64,000 bases of DNA from Leptospira interrogans (GTDB lineage: Bacteria; Spirochaetota; Leptospiria; Leptospirales; Leptospiraceae): NCBI RefSeq assembly GCF_900156205.1, contig NZ_FTNA01000006.1, forward strand, positions 124,001-188,000, read 5' to 3'. A model generated the notes under the pieces. The model was given only the letters and a program-made list of their open reading frames with translations, was not told the origin of the DNA and did no database searches. Below, piece by piece: positions 15,236-27,436 of the stretch; the stretch's first letter is position 1; each line of letters begins with the position of its first letter. Made by a program: the position numbers and the translations under genes.

Positions 15236-15685
15236 TTAATCATAATTGACTGTTTCTATGTTGAAACCAGGTGGTAGAACTTTACATTCTCCTTTTCCAA
15301 TCATTTCTCCTTTTTGATTAGTCCAAAGTATTTTCATTTGTATCATTTTCATCTTTTCAATCTTACTTTTTACCTCTACGATACAGGTAACTGTATCTCC
15401 GGGATAAACTGGTTTTCGAAATTTGGTCACAGTTTCCAAGGCCACCGTTCCAAGACCGGGCAATTTCATCCCAAGAACGGGCGCAAGCAAAGACGCTGCA
15501 AGCCCTCCATGTGCAATTCTGGTTCCGAATATCGTAGTTTTTGCATATTCTTCGTCTACGTGAAGTGGATTAAAATCGCCGCTGATGCCTGCAAAAAGAT
15601 AAATGTCGGTCTCCGTAATCGTTTTAGTAAAACTCGCCTTTTCTCCGATTTCAATCTCTTCATAAGATTTTCCTTTTTTATACAT
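15236..15685 (-). CDS. MaoC-like (R)-specific enoyl-CoA hydratase
   Basis: A hot-dog-fold hydratase of 149 residues that adds water to 2-enoyl-CoA, giving (R)-3-hydroxyacyl-CoA. The catalytic motif is present as FAGISGDFNPLHVDEEYA (D37 and H42), followed by IFGTRIAHGGLAASLL. Length and single domain match PhaJ/MaoC enzymes. It lies 276 bp upstream of the thiolase-like gene in the same direction, with a family A element between them, so co-transcription is uncertain. Confidence 0.9.
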   Translation of the reverse strand: MYKKGKSYEEIEIGEKASFTKTITETDIYLFAGISGDFNPLHVDEEYAKTTIFGTRIAHGGLAASLLAPVLGMKLPGLGTVALETVTKFRKPVYPGDTVTCIVEVKSKIEKMKMIQMKILWTNQKGEMIGKGECKVLPPGFNIETVNYD

Positions 15686-15879
15686 ACTTAATTTCTCCGA
15701 TCGTCTATTTTATGTTTTTGAAATAAGTTTTACTGTCAACGCTACATAAGAACATCTAAAATCACACATAAACAAAATATTTGTCTTACTAATTCGGACG
15801 CATGAAAATAATAATTTAAAAACTTAGAATGTAACATATCTTCTCCTCAGAGAGTGCTGAGTTTTTTGAGTCACGTTTT

Positions 15880-16060
15880 AGGTCGTTCGAAGCATAGCGT
15901 TCTATAACAAATTGAAATCAGGAAAAGATTTTGTTTTCAAGCGAGTCCTCAATTTGTTGATCAAAGCTGAAATCGCAATTCGACAATACCGGATTCACCC
16001 AAACTTTATTACTTCAAATTCATGTTATTGGAATGTTAAACTATTGAATTAGATACTCTT
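15880..16060 (+). repeat. long degenerate repeat shared with 33.9 kb
   Basis: Shared blocks include TCGTTCGA..GATCGCGTTCTA-like and CAATTTRTTGA..RAAGCTGAAA..C followed by CCRGATT.RCCCA. The two copies are in the same orientation. Neither has an open frame; it may be a decayed mobile element. Confidence 0.5.
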
Positions 16061-16117
16061 TTATATAGCCCGAGTAAGCGTTGTTTTACTATATCTATTG
16101 TTTATAACGAACATTAA

Positions 16118-16294
16118 CTAACGTGAGTTCAGTGTAAAAAAACGAGAAAGAATTTTCTAAAAGTATGAGTTCCTACAATTTTAGAATTTGTTCGTAAAAT
16201 CCTGATTTGTGGGAGTTCTCATATTTTAGGAATTGAGATCACAACTTTTTTTAGAAAAATGAACCATGGATTCCCTATGTTAAATTCACGTTAA
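16118..16294 (-). repeat. family C element, internally deleted copy
   Basis: 177 bp with inverted ends TAACGTGAGTTCAGTGTAA and TTAAATTCACGTTA. Interior matches the two outer parts of the 35-kb copy but lacks its middle, so it is a deletion derivative. Confidence 0.75.
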
Positions 16295-16514
16295 TTAATA
16301 TTCATGGAAACTCAAAACGAAATTAATAAATTGATACAAAGAAAAATTTCTTTTAAAATGTTTACGCCTCAATTTACCGCAAATTCGGCTTTACGAGAAC
16401 AGAAACAATTATAACCACTAACCATTGTAAAAAACAGTAGTGTAGAGAATATTCCTCAGTTTATAACGAATAAAGTGAAATTCATCACAGTCCTCTGACG
16501 CGCCTAAATTACTC

Positions 16515-18119
16515 CTATTTTCCGAATGTTATATTATCCAAAATACCCGACTTTAAATATTCTATACTCTCTTCTATTTCTTTTTCAGGCGCGTTCAATT
16601 TTCCAAATGCTTTTAATAGTTTGCTGACTCCGTCTTCATTTAATTCCTTTAAATATGCAATTCCTCGAATATACCTGGCTGTAAGATAATATATGAGTAT
16701 ATTAAAATCTCTTTCTTTATCATTAGTTTCATAATGACCGTTGGTTCTTGTTAAGTCCCATAGGCTTAATTTTAAAATTGTCGTTAAAGTTAATAAATCC
16801 GCAAATCCAAACTCAAAGACTTGTCTTTTTTTCCTTTCTGGATTTTCTCCCACGGTTTGAATTAAAACACCCAAAGATCGCATCAATTCACCGATTGGAG
16901 TTTCTTTTATTTTGTCTTCTATGAGCTCACTTTGAATTATTTTTCGATAAGGTTCGTATCCTCCATAACTCGCGGATATAATACTTCTTTGAATTTCCGA
17001 AGTTCCTCCTCCAATCGTCCCCAATTTTACATCTCTATAAAATCGACTTACCGAAACCTCTCTCATATAGCCCATTCCTCCGTAAATCTGAACCGCATCA
17101 GATGCAACTTCTTCACTTACTTCAGAAGCAAATACTTTTAAAATAGAACTTTCCATCGGCAAACTTACGTTAGGTTCAAAATCTTTTTTACGTGCTACAA
17201 AGTAAGTCATCCTTCTTGCTGCACATAGATAAACCCAAATTCTCGCAATCTTTTCCTTAATTGCAAAAAAATTTAAAATCGATTTTCCGAACTGTTGTCT
17301 CTGCCATGAATATCGAATACAATTTTCTAATATATTTTCCATCCCTCCCATCAAAGCAGCAAGAAGTACAGTTCTCTCCCATTCTAAAGTTGCTTTTCCA
17401 ATTCTTAAAAATCCAGAGTGTAAAGGACCCAACAAATTTTCATCTGGAACATACATATCTTCGAATGTAAGTTCTGCGGTTGTAGAAGTATTATGCCCTA
17501 ATTTTTTTAAAACCTTAGAAACACTGAACCCTTTGTTTTTAGATTCTACTATAAACGCCGAAATTCCCATCGGTCCACGAGATTTTGTAGTCCTTGCCAT
17601 AATGATAAACACTTGGCCAATTGGTCCGTTAGTTATGAAAGTTTTACTTCCGTTCAAAACAAATCCGTCTTTCGTCTTTTCCGCGTAAGTTCTCATCCCG
17701 GCGGCATCCGATCCGGAATCGGGTTCGGTCAATCCTAAACCAGCAATCCATTCTCCGTTAACTAACTTAGGTAAATATTTATTTTTTTGAATTTCAGTTC
17801 CTTGAAATAAAATCGGTAGACTTCCAATAATCATATGTGCTCCCCAAGAAAGTCCAAACCCAGAGTCCAACGAACCCGCGTTAAACGCTTCTTGTGCAAG
17901 ACAACATTGAAAACAATTTCCTCCTTGACCTCCATATTCTTCTGGAATAGGAATTCCCAATAATCCTATAGAACCCATTTCTTTCCATAATTCGTTATCC
18001 CAAGTACAATCTTCGTCCCTTTGTTCTACAGAAGGAAGAATTTTTTCCTTTGCAAATTCTTTGACCGTATTGTAAAAATCTAGATCCTCGTCTTTTATGT
18101 ATGGATTTAAAAATAACAT
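16515..18119 (-). CDS. acyl-CoA dehydrogenase with C-terminal extension
   Basis: An FAD enzyme that introduces the trans-2 double bond into acyl-CoA. The 534-residue length exceeds the usual 380-400 because of an extra helical region of about 140 residues. Signatures seen: GLGLTEPDSGSDA and FITNGPIGQVF (substrate/FAD sites), RQQFGKSI, QIYGGMGYMRE and GGGTSEIQRSI. The usual Glu of YEGTSEIQ is Gly here, as in isovaleryl- and long-chain enzymes where the base sits on an earlier helix. The Glu in LEWERTV is a good candidate. It is probably functionally linked to the MaoC and thiolase-like genes downstream. Confidence 0.9.
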   Translation of the reverse strand: MLFLNPYIKDEDLDFYNTVKEFAKEKILPSVEQRDEDCTWDNELWKEMGSIGLLGIPIPEEYGGQGGNCFQCCLAQEAFNAGSLDSGFGLSWGAHMIIGSLPILFQGTEIQKNKYLPKLVNGEWIAGLGLTEPDSGSDAAGMRTYAEKTKDGFVLNGSKTFITNGPIGQVFIIMARTTKSRGPMGISAFIVESKNKGFSVSKVLKKLGHNTSTTAELTFEDMYVPDENLLGPLHSGFLRIGKATLEWERTVLLAALMGGMENILENCIRYSWQRQQFGKSILNFFAIKEKIARIWVYLCAARRMTYFVARKKDFEPNVSLPMESSILKVFASEVSEEVASDAVQIYGGMGYMREVSVSRFYRDVKLGTIGGGTSEIQRSIISASYGGYEPYRKIIQSELIEDKIKETPIGELMRSLGVLIQTVGENPERKKRQVFEFGFADLLTLTTILKLSLWDLTRTNGHYETNDKERDFNILIYYLTARYIRGIAYLKELNEDGVSKLLKAFGKLNAPEKEIEESIEYLKSGILDNITFGK

Positions 18120-18284
18120 CTCAATTAATTAACTCCAGTATAATTTAAAGTTCTAAAGTATTTCATTTTACCAAACTTTTCACGACAGAGAGCCTACAAC
18201 TCGTCTAAATCGGAAACTTATCTTAAACCGAACACTACTCGGTTATGATAAACTCGCAACAAATTAAAACTATCCAAAAATATT

Positions 18285-18385
18285 AGAGTTTTTTAAAAAT
18301 TCCATAGCGGCGATTAACAAAACTACTTCAATCGACTATTTCATAAAACAGAAACAAGATGGAGAGTTAATTTTTCAATAACTCT
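18285..18385 (-). repeat. family A element, copy 3 (degenerate)
   Basis: Ends AGAGTTTTTTAAAAATTCC and TTTTTCAATAACTCT. The interior keeps AACAAAACTACTTCAATCGAC in reverse orientation. Flanks ATT and TTT do not match, so the copy is old. Confidence 0.7.
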
Positions 18386-18620
18386 TTTTAAAAAACCATC
18401 ATAAACGAATTTAATTTTTTAAATCATTAATTAAATATAAAATTCATTCATCATAAATTATTAATACACTAATTTTATAAGTTTGTTTCAAAAATTAGAA
18501 CATAGGAACTCCTTTAAAAAAATCGATTGATTCCGAAATGATCATGTAATCTTTGTAAAATTTCTCTTTTATTTTCGATATATTTTTGTGGATCTTCATA
18601 ATAAGTATTTACAACAAAAC

Positions 18621-18781
18621 AAAATAGTTCCCACAATTTGAATACAATAGATTCAATTATTATAAACTTCTATTTTATAAATTGTGTCCGTTCCACATTG
18701 AAAGAACCGATCTGTAAAGTTCAGATTTCAACTTTTTTCAGAATCATAGGTTTCTTACATCAAACTTTCCTAGTTAAAATG
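18621..18781 (-). repeat. family C repeat, copy 3
   Basis: Read on the minus strand it follows the 35-kb copy closely (GTAAGAAACCTATG, TCTGAAAAAAGTTG, CTGAACTTTACAGATC, ACAATTTATAAAATAGAAG). The family B insertion site is unoccupied here. Confidence 0.75.
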
Positions 18782-19106
18782 TAAGAACCTTAAAACTTTC
18801 TCTTAAGTTGTTACTCAGACACATGAAAATGGGCCTGAAATTAACTGTCGATTTTACAAAAATAAGGAAGTTCTTAAAAAGAGCGTCTAATCCGAAATTG
18901 TTAGCTGTTTTTAAAGGAGATTGTATATTCTAACCTTTGAAACAAGTTCATAGTAATATTACTTTCATGCGTCCGAGTAGTTGTTGAGATCTCCTTTTGA
19001 TCTCTGTACTTGTAGCAATTAGATTAACGCAATCTACACATTTACAATTTGTTTGAGTCATTACATTTTACAGAAAACTTAAAATTCCCAAAGTACATTT
19101 TAAAAA

Positions 19107-19137
19107 AATATAATTTTATAATATATAAAATTATATT
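19107..19137 (-). terminator. ligA terminator
   Basis: Perfect 14-bp A/T stem AATATAATTTTATA / TATAAAATTATATT with a 3-nt loop, 20 nt after the ligA stop, followed on the minus strand by a T7 run. Confidence 0.7.
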
Positions 19138-19157
19138 TAACCGCTTTACAACAAACT

Positions 19158-21203
19158 CTAAATAAGATTTTTGAAATCAATTTTTAAAGACTTCAACAAA
19201 TCCAAAAATTGTTTTTCATCATAAACAGAAACTCCAAGTTCATTCGCCTTTTCTAATTTAGATCCGGCACCAGGTCCAGCTAAAAGATGAGTAGTTTTTG
19301 AACTTACAGCACTCACCTTTCTTCCACCATAATAAACAATCAGATCCATCGCTTTATCTCTTGGCTGGAAGTTTTCAAAAGAACCGGTTACACACCAAGA
19401 TTGCCCCGCAAACGGTTGTTGGTCCGCAACCTGAATGGGGTCCGCTTTCATTTTAAGACCCGCCTTTTTAAGACGTTCTATTAGTTTTAAAATTCTTTTA
19501 TCAGAAAAATTTTCCTGAAAAGCTTGAATTGTAGAAGGCCCAATTCCAGGAATTTCTAAAAGAGATTCGATTTTTTTCTGATCTTTCGCAATAGAAAGAA
19601 TTTCGTCTATAGAATCGATCCCGTGTTCGATTAACAATTCCGTTACCTTATGACCAAGCTCCGAGAGTCCAAGAGAAGGAAGTAAAAAACGAAAATCCTT
19701 TTGTTTGGATTGTTCTATCCCTTTGAGAATAATGTTTACACTCTTTTCTCCAAAACCTTCTTCTTCCATTAACTTCTCTTTTTGATCCTTCAGATCATAC
19801 AAGTCCGCAATAGACTTTATATAATCGTGATCATACAAGAACTCGATCTGTTTATCCCCGAGTCCTTCTATATCCATCTGCTTTCTCTGACAGTAAAAGA
19901 TAATTCCATTTTTCACACGATCGGGACAATCCGGATTAGGACAAAATAGATCGACTAAACTTTCTTTCTTAATCGTTTGTGTATTACAAGAAGGACAACG
20001 ATCCGGAATTTTAAAAACTTCTTTACCAGGAGTAACTACTTCTTCTACCGCAGGAATAATTTCTCCACGTTTTGCCACTCTTACGATCGCACCGATCCCT
20101 ACTCCAAGTTCGTCTATATAATCTTGATTATGAAGAGTCGCAAATGTAACGGTAGTACCCGCAAGACTTATTGGTTCTATTTCCGCTCTAGGAGTAATCT
20201 TTCCAGTTCGACCAACTGCATAAGTTATATCTACAATCTTACTTTCTTTCATGATTGCATCAAATTTATACGCTCTTGCCCATCGAGGAGAATGAGAAGT
20301 ATAACCAAGTGCATCCCGCTTAGAAATATCGTTTAGTTTGATAACAAGACCGTCGGTCGGAAATCCCAAAGAATCTTTTTGCTTTTTAAATTCCTGGATA
20401 GTTTTTGCAATTTTAGATCCGCTCACAAAGGCCGTGTTAGGCGGAACTGGAAACGTAAGCTTTTCGAGTTTGGAAAAAATTTCTTGGTGTGTTTTAAATT
20501 TTTTTTCCATATTCGGGAAAGTTGCGTCGTAAGTAAAAATCCTAAGAGGACGTTTTGCTGTATCCGAGGAATTTTTTTGTTTGATAGATCCGGCAGACAA
20601 ATTTCGCGGATTTGCATATTTACCGGAAGAAAGTGCGTTAAATTCTTCAAAATCTTTAAAAGTCATAAAAACTTCGCCGCGAAGATAAACCGTTATCGGC
20701 TCCGGCAAACGAAGAGGAATATTCCGAATAGTCCGGATATTATCTGTAACATCATCTCCAATTCCGCCGGAACCTCTAGTAACTCCGTTTTTAAGAATTC
20801 CATTTTCATAATATAGTACAATAGAAGCCCCATCTATTTTCCATTCTACGGAATACAATCCTTCCGGATCAGTCTTATTGACCCATTCTAATAACTCATT
20901 ATCATTATACGTATTGATAAGAGATAATACAGGAAGTTTATGTTGAAACTTTTCAAAGTCCTTATCTAAATCAGAACCTACAACCAAAGTAGGACTTGCA
21001 AGATCCTTAAACTGCGGGAACTCTTCTTCTAAATCTTGAAGTCGCCTGAATAACTGATCGAAATCAAAATCAGAAATTTTCGGATCGTTTTTTACATAAT
21101 AGAGATATTGGTGATGACGTATTTCGTCGGAGAGTTTGGCTATAAGTCCCTTGGCCTCTTTCTCCGAAAGAGTTTTCTGGGAGTCTTCCTTCTTCTTTGG
21201 CAT
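19158..21203 (-). CDS. ligA: NAD-dependent DNA ligase
   Basis: LigA seals nicks in replication and repair, using NAD+. At 681 residues it is full length. An Ia domain is followed by the adenylation domain with the nucleophile K122 in EWKIDG. The OB domain comes next (GRTGKITPRAEIEPISL), then a Cys4 zinc finger (CPSC ... CPNPDC), helix-hairpin-helix repeats (about 445-585), and a C-terminal BRCT domain (FAGQSWCVTGSFENF). It starts 18 nt after the M23 peptidase gene and probably shares its transcript; an AT-rich terminator follows. Confidence 0.97.
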   Translation of the reverse strand: MPKKKEDSQKTLSEKEAKGLIAKLSDEIRHHQYLYYVKNDPKISDFDFDQLFRRLQDLEEEFPQFKDLASPTLVVGSDLDKDFEKFQHKLPVLSLINTYNDNELLEWVNKTDPEGLYSVEWKIDGASIVLYYENGILKNGVTRGSGGIGDDVTDNIRTIRNIPLRLPEPITVYLRGEVFMTFKDFEEFNALSSGKYANPRNLSAGSIKQKNSSDTAKRPLRIFTYDATFPNMEKKFKTHQEIFSKLEKLTFPVPPNTAFVSGSKIAKTIQEFKKQKDSLGFPTDGLVIKLNDISKRDALGYTSHSPRWARAYKFDAIMKESKIVDITYAVGRTGKITPRAEIEPISLAGTTVTFATLHNQDYIDELGVGIGAIVRVAKRGEIIPAVEEVVTPGKEVFKIPDRCPSCNTQTIKKESLVDLFCPNPDCPDRVKNGIIFYCQRKQMDIEGLGDKQIEFLYDHDYIKSIADLYDLKDQKEKLMEEEGFGEKSVNIILKGIEQSKQKDFRFLLPSLGLSELGHKVTELLIEHGIDSIDEILSIAKDQKKIESLLEIPGIGPSTIQAFQENFSDKRILKLIERLKKAGLKMKADPIQVADQQPFAGQSWCVTGSFENFQPRDKAMDLIVYYGGRKVSAVSSKTTHLLAGPGAGSKLEKANELGVSVYDEKQFLDLLKSLKIDFKNLI

Positions 21204-21221
21204 ATTGTATCCGGATTGAGA

Positions 21222-22193
21222 TTAATAAACTGGAACTTTGAGATATTCCATAGGATCGGTGCGATTGGATTCTCCAATCCAAATTTCATAATGTAAATGA
21301 GGTCCGGTAACGTTTCCTGTGGAACCGACTGTAGCGATCAAGTTTCCTTTTCGAATCTGTTGACCGTCTTTTACAAAAATTTTAGTACAATGTCCAAAGA
21401 GTGAAAAGTAACCATTTGCATGTTGAATTACGATATGATTTCCGTAACCTCGGTTAGAATAAATGACTCGATGAATCTTTCCATTACCAGTAGCATAAAT
21501 TGGAGTTCCGGGAACATTTGCTAAATCGATTCCGTCATGATATTCCATATAACCAGTAGTAGGCGATCTTCTAGTTCCAAAATAAGAAGTAAGGTTGTAA
21601 GAATACAAAGGTTCTCCAAAAGGGATCGCATCCATTACATCGTATCTGAGATTTAAAAAATCGTAAACGCTATCCACTAAAGGGCGATGTTTATCCATAT
21701 AAACCCGCGCAGTTCTATATCCGTAGATTTCGGAAAGATAACTTCTTCCTAACATAAGATCTTTGTCGGCAGATTCTTCGGTTTTTAACTCCGCAAGTGC
21801 GATCGTTTCTATATCAGACTCATCGGGAAGTTTTAGCATCTCGTCCCCATGTCCATCGATTAGAGAATAAATCTCCTCTAAATTCTCCGTAAGAGCCAGA
21901 AAGTCGTCTTGAACTCCTTCTAATTGTTCCGAATATTCAATGTATTCGTCGAAATATTTCCCATAAACTTGAGATAGTGCGTTGATTTGTTTTCTTGTAT
22001 TATTGTATTTTACAATTCCGAAAACTGCGATTCCTAAAATGGAAATCAAAAGACTAAAAAGAAAAAAAATCGTAAAAACCGATATTTGAAAATGAAAGGA
22101 TTTATCGAAACCGTGAGGAATGAGAAGTACAGTTAATCTTTGATGACCCTTCTCTTTAACCCGATCCAACCGTTTGCGGATTTCTTTTTCCAT
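21222..22193 (-). CDS. M23 (LytM-type) peptidase, membrane-anchored
   Basis: A 323-residue protein. An inner-membrane anchor lies at about 36-60, a coiled-coil-like region at about 62-150, and the M23 domain at about 200-315. Zinc ligands are intact: H219 and D223 in YHDGIDLANVPG, and H301 in GPHLHYE, with H268 in FGHCT assisting. An active peptidoglycan endopeptidase that cuts cross-links is therefore likely. It is transcribed just ahead of ligA with an 18-nt spacer. Confidence 0.9.
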   Translation of the reverse strand: MEKEIRKRLDRVKEKGHQRLTVLLIPHGFDKSFHFQISVFTIFFLFSLLISILGIAVFGIVKYNNTRKQINALSQVYGKYFDEYIEYSEQLEGVQDDFLALTENLEEIYSLIDGHGDEMLKLPDESDIETIALAELKTEESADKDLMLGRSYLSEIYGYRTARVYMDKHRPLVDSVYDFLNLRYDVMDAIPFGEPLYSYNLTSYFGTRRSPTTGYMEYHDGIDLANVPGTPIYATGNGKIHRVIYSNRGYGNHIVIQHANGYFSLFGHCTKIFVKDGQQIRKGNLIATVGSTGNVTGPHLHYEIWIGESNRTDPMEYLKVPVY

Positions 22194-22473
22194 AGGATTT
22201 AAGACTCCTGGCTAAGAGTCTACCTAGGGGAAATACAGGTCAAGTGGAAACCAAGCCCATAAGTATTACTTATGTAGATCTAATGAGACTAAAGACTTTA
22301 GATTCTAACTTAACGTGAACTCAACATATAAATCTGTCTTAAAACTTGGACAATTCTTACAACTTAGTTTTTTTGATAGGACAACATTAAATTTTTAAAG
22401 CACGCTGTAATTAAAAAGTAAAAGCCATTCTTAAATCTATTTTAAGGTTTAGAATTTTTTAATATATCTTACG

Positions 22474-22833
22474 TTATCTACGATCTAAAGAAGCTTCAAT
22501 TAAAGTATCCACATCTAAAGAAACTGGATTTTTTTTCATTGTTTCTTGACTATAAATCTTATCTTGAACTTTGGATTCAGCTTCTACGGTCGTTCCATAA
22601 ATTTGCTCCTGAACCCAAAACTGAAGCTCATTACGTGCAAGCTCAGCTTCTCGGTTTTCAAAAAAAGCCAACCAAACAATCGAGCTAGAAAAAAACGCAA
22701 ACAAAAATGTGATCAATCCAAATTGAATCATTCTCCAGCGGCGTTTTTTATAAACCGCGTCGCAGATTTTAGAACTCCAAACTTTGCTATAAAGTCTGTC
22801 CGAAATTTCTTTGTCTATTCCGTTAGATTCCAT
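22474..22833 (-). CDS. small membrane protein, probable anti-sigma factor
   Basis: 119 residues: a soluble head (1-35), one transmembrane helix (about 37-57), and a periplasmic tail. It has no His/Cys zinc motif of the ZAS type. It starts 17 nt after an ECF sigma gene in the same operon, the usual place of an anti-sigma factor. Size and topology recall CnrY-type membrane anti-sigma proteins. The assignment is by context. Confidence 0.6.
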   Translation of the reverse strand: MESNGIDKEISDRLYSKVWSSKICDAVYKKRRWRMIQFGLITFLFAFFSSSIVWLAFFENREAELARNELQFWVQEQIYGTTVEAESKVQDKIYSQETMKKNPVSLDVDTLIEASLDRR

Positions 22834-22850
22834 TCTGCTTTGATCCTATA

Positions 22851-23360
<510 letters not shown>

Positions 23361-23367
23361 GAATACC

Positions 23368-23949
<582 letters not shown>

Positions 23950-24081
23950 AGTTTTGTTTCCTGTTTCGAAAATTTTTCCTGACTCAGATTTACTGAAAAG
24001 TAAAAAAGGGCTTTTTCTATTAAAATTTGGCTTGTAAGCTTACATGAAAAAATCGCTGATTTTAAAGGATTCCAAAATTCT

Positions 24082-24774
<693 letters not shown>

Positions 24775-25044
24775 AATTTTTGAATCTATTTTTGATTTTA
24801 GAAATTGTAGATTCGGGCTCCAGCTTTTTTAAATTTTTATTGAGTCAAGATTATTTTTGAGCGGTAGAAACCTTGACAATTTATCTAAAACACATCTTAA
24901 AAAACTCTACCATTATTTAAAGACCGTTTTCAATTATTTTAGGATTTTTGGAATAAAATCATATTTTCAAAAAATAAAATTTTATAATAGAGTTACAGAA
25001 AAAATCCATATCTACGACTAACAAAATGATTTTATCGATTCGTT

Positions 25045-25107
25045 TTACTGACCTCTATAATTAATAAAATTGAGTACCGTTTATTTTTATCGCAAAACAT
25101 TATTTCA
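25045..25107 (-). repeat. family D repeat, copy 2
   Basis: On the minus strand GTTTTGCGATAAAAATAAAC ... TACTCAATTTTAT ... ATAGAGGTCAGTAA matches copies at 1.8 and 48.7 kb. Confidence 0.5.
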
Positions 25108-25250
25108 ATGCAAAAAATTGGGAGCTTTGTTATATAGTAATGAGTAACGAAAGAAGACTATAAACCATCTCAAAAACACTTTATCTTTTCTTAAAATTCC
25201 GAATTCTAAAGTACTTTTGAAATAGATTCTAATTTTTCAAAAACTCTATT

Positions 25251-25351
25251 AGAATTGTTGAAAAATTAATTCCTCATTTGTTTCTATTCCATGGAAACTA
25301 TCAATTGAAGCAGTTTTGTTAATCACCACTATGGAATTTTTCAACAACTCT
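25251..25351 (+). repeat. family A element, copy 4
   Basis: 101 bp with ATT on both sides and near-perfect ends (AGAATTGTTGAAAAATT / GGAATTTTTCAACAACTCT). Directly preceded by a right end of another, degenerate copy. Confidence 0.88.
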
Positions 25352-25699
25352 ATTGTAAACTTCCTGCTGGAAAAGTATGAGTACCATTCTATTTTACAGA
25401 AAGATTCTTTTTTAAAAAGATCTATAAAATCCAAAAAGAATCATAATTAAATTTTTGTATAAAATCACTCTTACTGCGAGCATCACAAAAACGAATTAAT
25501 TATTTTAACTTAACGTAGTTTAGTGATTGTTCCTACAGATTATATATCTTTGAAAAATTTATAAATTATCTTTTCATCGTTAAATTAGTAATTTCTATAT
25601 CAAAGTAATTGAAAAAATTTGTATCTACTATGAACAAAATTCTTTATCGATTCGTTTTAATAAAAACAGAAAAAAATGAGTTTTTCAATAACTCTATCA

Positions 25700-25760
25700 G
25701 AGTTTGTCTCAAAACCTCAAAAAATTTTACACGATAATTCTTTAAAAATTTTTAAACATT
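25700..25760 (+). repeat. left part of a family B element
   Basis: GAGTTTGTCTCAAAACCTC followed by AAAAAATTTTACACGATAAT matches the left 60 bp of the 35.04-kb element. The right end is missing. Confidence 0.65.
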
Positions 25761-25956
25761 CATTTTTTGTGATTCAAGTCAGGGAGTTCTTACATTTATT
25801 CTTTATAAGAAATCAGTTTATAAAAAAATCTCTTAGATTTTACTTACGTCATTTAAGGTAAGCTCAACATATAAACTGAGTTTCTATAAAGTTGAATATT
25901 TCCAAAAAAGTTTTTTGTGAAAACTCGACATATAAACATATTTTGTAAAGATCAAT

Positions 25957-26057
25957 AGAGTTGTTGAAAAATTAATTCTTGATCTGTTTCCGTTGTATTG
26001 AAACGGACAATTGAAGCAATTTTACAAATCTTCACTATGGAATTTTTCAACAACCTT
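25957..26057 (+). repeat. family A element, copy 5
   Basis: Ends AGAGTTGTTGAAAAATTAA and GGAATTTTTCAACAACCTT, flanked by AAT on both sides. Lies just after the 3' end of the first HisKA_2 kinase gene. Confidence 0.85.
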
Positions 26058-26098
26058 AATATAAGTGTTTAAATAAATATTCTAAATTTTGAATATGT

Positions 26099-27232
26099 TT
26101 AAGCGTTAAATTCAAGTACAGCAATGGAACCAGAATCCGAAAGAATTTGAAAATCACCTTTTATTTGTCTGGTCAAAAGTTGAATCAATTTAAAACCAGA
26201 AGTTTTTGGTTTCAACCAAGTTTTAGAATCAGATATTCCAGAACCATTATCTTCAATTTGAAGACGATACTTATTTCCTTCTTTATGAAACCGAATGACA
26301 ATTTTCCCCATATCCGAAGAAAACGCATGTTTTAAAGAATTAGATAAAAGTTCACTAAAAATCATAGCACAAGGAATCGCATATTCGATTCTTAAAAAAA
26401 TCTGTTCCGTTAAATTTTCTATTTTTACAGATTGTTTACCAAATTTATGAATGAGATTTGCAATGATTCTTTCAATCACTTCCGAAAAATCTATGTCGAA
26501 ATAATTTTCGGACTTATATAAATAATTATGAACTTCAGATATTGCTAATATACGATTTTGAAAATCAGATAATATATTCCTAAGATTCCCTTGATCAGAA
26601 TCACTATGCATTTCTACTAAACCGGAAAGAACCTGAAGATTATTTCTAACTCTATGATGAATTTCTTGTATCAATTCGTTCTTTTCTTCAATCGATCCAT
26701 GAAGAGTTCTTACGGCGATAATCGAAATTACAGAAAACATGAAAAATAGAGCGATTCGATCAGCCATGTGAATAGATTCATGAATTTGTTGCATTAAAAG
26801 CTCTTCCATAAAAATCAAAACAAAACAGTAAACCGCAATTAGAAGAGTTCGCTTTACATTTGCGAAATATAAGAAAATCATAATAAATATAGCTAAAACA
26901 ATATTTTTATTCCCTTCGTCCAAAGGAGAATTTCCCTGAGAAAGTCCAAAAAACCAACCAACGCTAACAGCAATTACACTTGCGATCAAAATAATTCTGA
27001 GAGCCAATTCAAATTTTTTTCTCAATAAAAAAAACAGAGAGACTGCAGATGCAAGCATGATGATTAAAAAACCAGGACGTAATAGATCACCTTTCACAAA
27101 CCAAACATAAAAATTCACAGATAAACCCAATAAAAGCGACACCACATTAAAAATGAAAAGATGGAACGCCCTATTTCGAGTAAGATAATCCCTGTCTTTA
27201 TAAATATGATTGGTTAATCCTGAAAATTTCAT
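26099..27232 (-). CDS. HisKA_2 histidine kinase with six-helix membrane domain (paralogue 1)
   Basis: 377 residues. About six transmembrane helices fill residues 22-175. The dimerisation/phosphoacceptor motif IQEIHHRVRNNLQVLSGLVE (H193 the likely phospho-His) and a HATPase domain follow: N-box EYAIPCAMIFSELLSNSLKHA and G-box EDNGSGI. This is the HisKA_2/HWE-like class that often works with stand-alone receivers. No response regulator is nearby, so its partner is elsewhere. It is a close paralogue of the next gene and follows it after 204 bp. Confidence 0.9.
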   Translation of the reverse strand: MKFSGLTNHIYKDRDYLTRNRAFHLFIFNVVSLLLGLSVNFYVWFVKGDLLRPGFLIIMLASAVSLFFLLRKKFELALRIILIASVIAVSVGWFFGLSQGNSPLDEGNKNIVLAIFIMIFLYFANVKRTLLIAVYCFVLIFMEELLMQQIHESIHMADRIALFFMFSVISIIAVRTLHGSIEEKNELIQEIHHRVRNNLQVLSGLVEMHSDSDQGNLRNILSDFQNRILAISEVHNYLYKSENYFDIDFSEVIERIIANLIHKFGKQSVKIENLTEQIFLRIEYAIPCAMIFSELLSNSLKHAFSSDMGKIVIRFHKEGNKYRLQIEDNGSGISDSKTWLKPKTSGFKLIQLLTRQIKGDFQILSDSGSIAVLEFNA

Positions 27233-27436
27233 CCGCTTACCCTCTTCTTTCCGCCTACCCGAGAAACAAAAAAACTCACCCTATTTAATCAGACTTGAAG
27301 AGAAAATATTTTTTTTACAAAACAATTCGTAAAGTATAGTGAATTTACACACAAGAACAGTTTTTTGAGAAATTAGATGGGCATTCATTTCTAACATCAC
27401 TCAGTTATTATAAAACTATAACTTGTTTAGCCTTTT

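Larger units (their letters stand above)
15686..16514. other. 830-bp gap with two repeat types
   Basis: No gene seen. Positions about 15880-16060 are similar to 33830-34050 (see that entry) and 16118-16294 is a short family C element. The rest is AT-rich without signals. Confidence 0.6.
18120..19106. other. 1-kb gap with family A and C elements
   Basis: No gene seen. It contains family A copy 3 (18285-18385) and a family C copy (18621-18781). The rest is AT-rich without open frames of note. Confidence 0.6.
24775..26098. other. 1.3-kb repeat-rich gap
   Basis: No gene. It contains family A copies at 25251-25351 and 25957-26057, degenerate family A traces at about 25225-25246 and 25610-25695, a family D repeat (25045-25107) and the left end of a family B element (25700-25760). 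This is one of the densest repeat clusters of the window. Confidence 0.7.

Noticed and set aside
25249..25434. 61-codon minus-strand frame.
   Set aside because: It runs through a family A element, so the frame is a by-product of the repeat.
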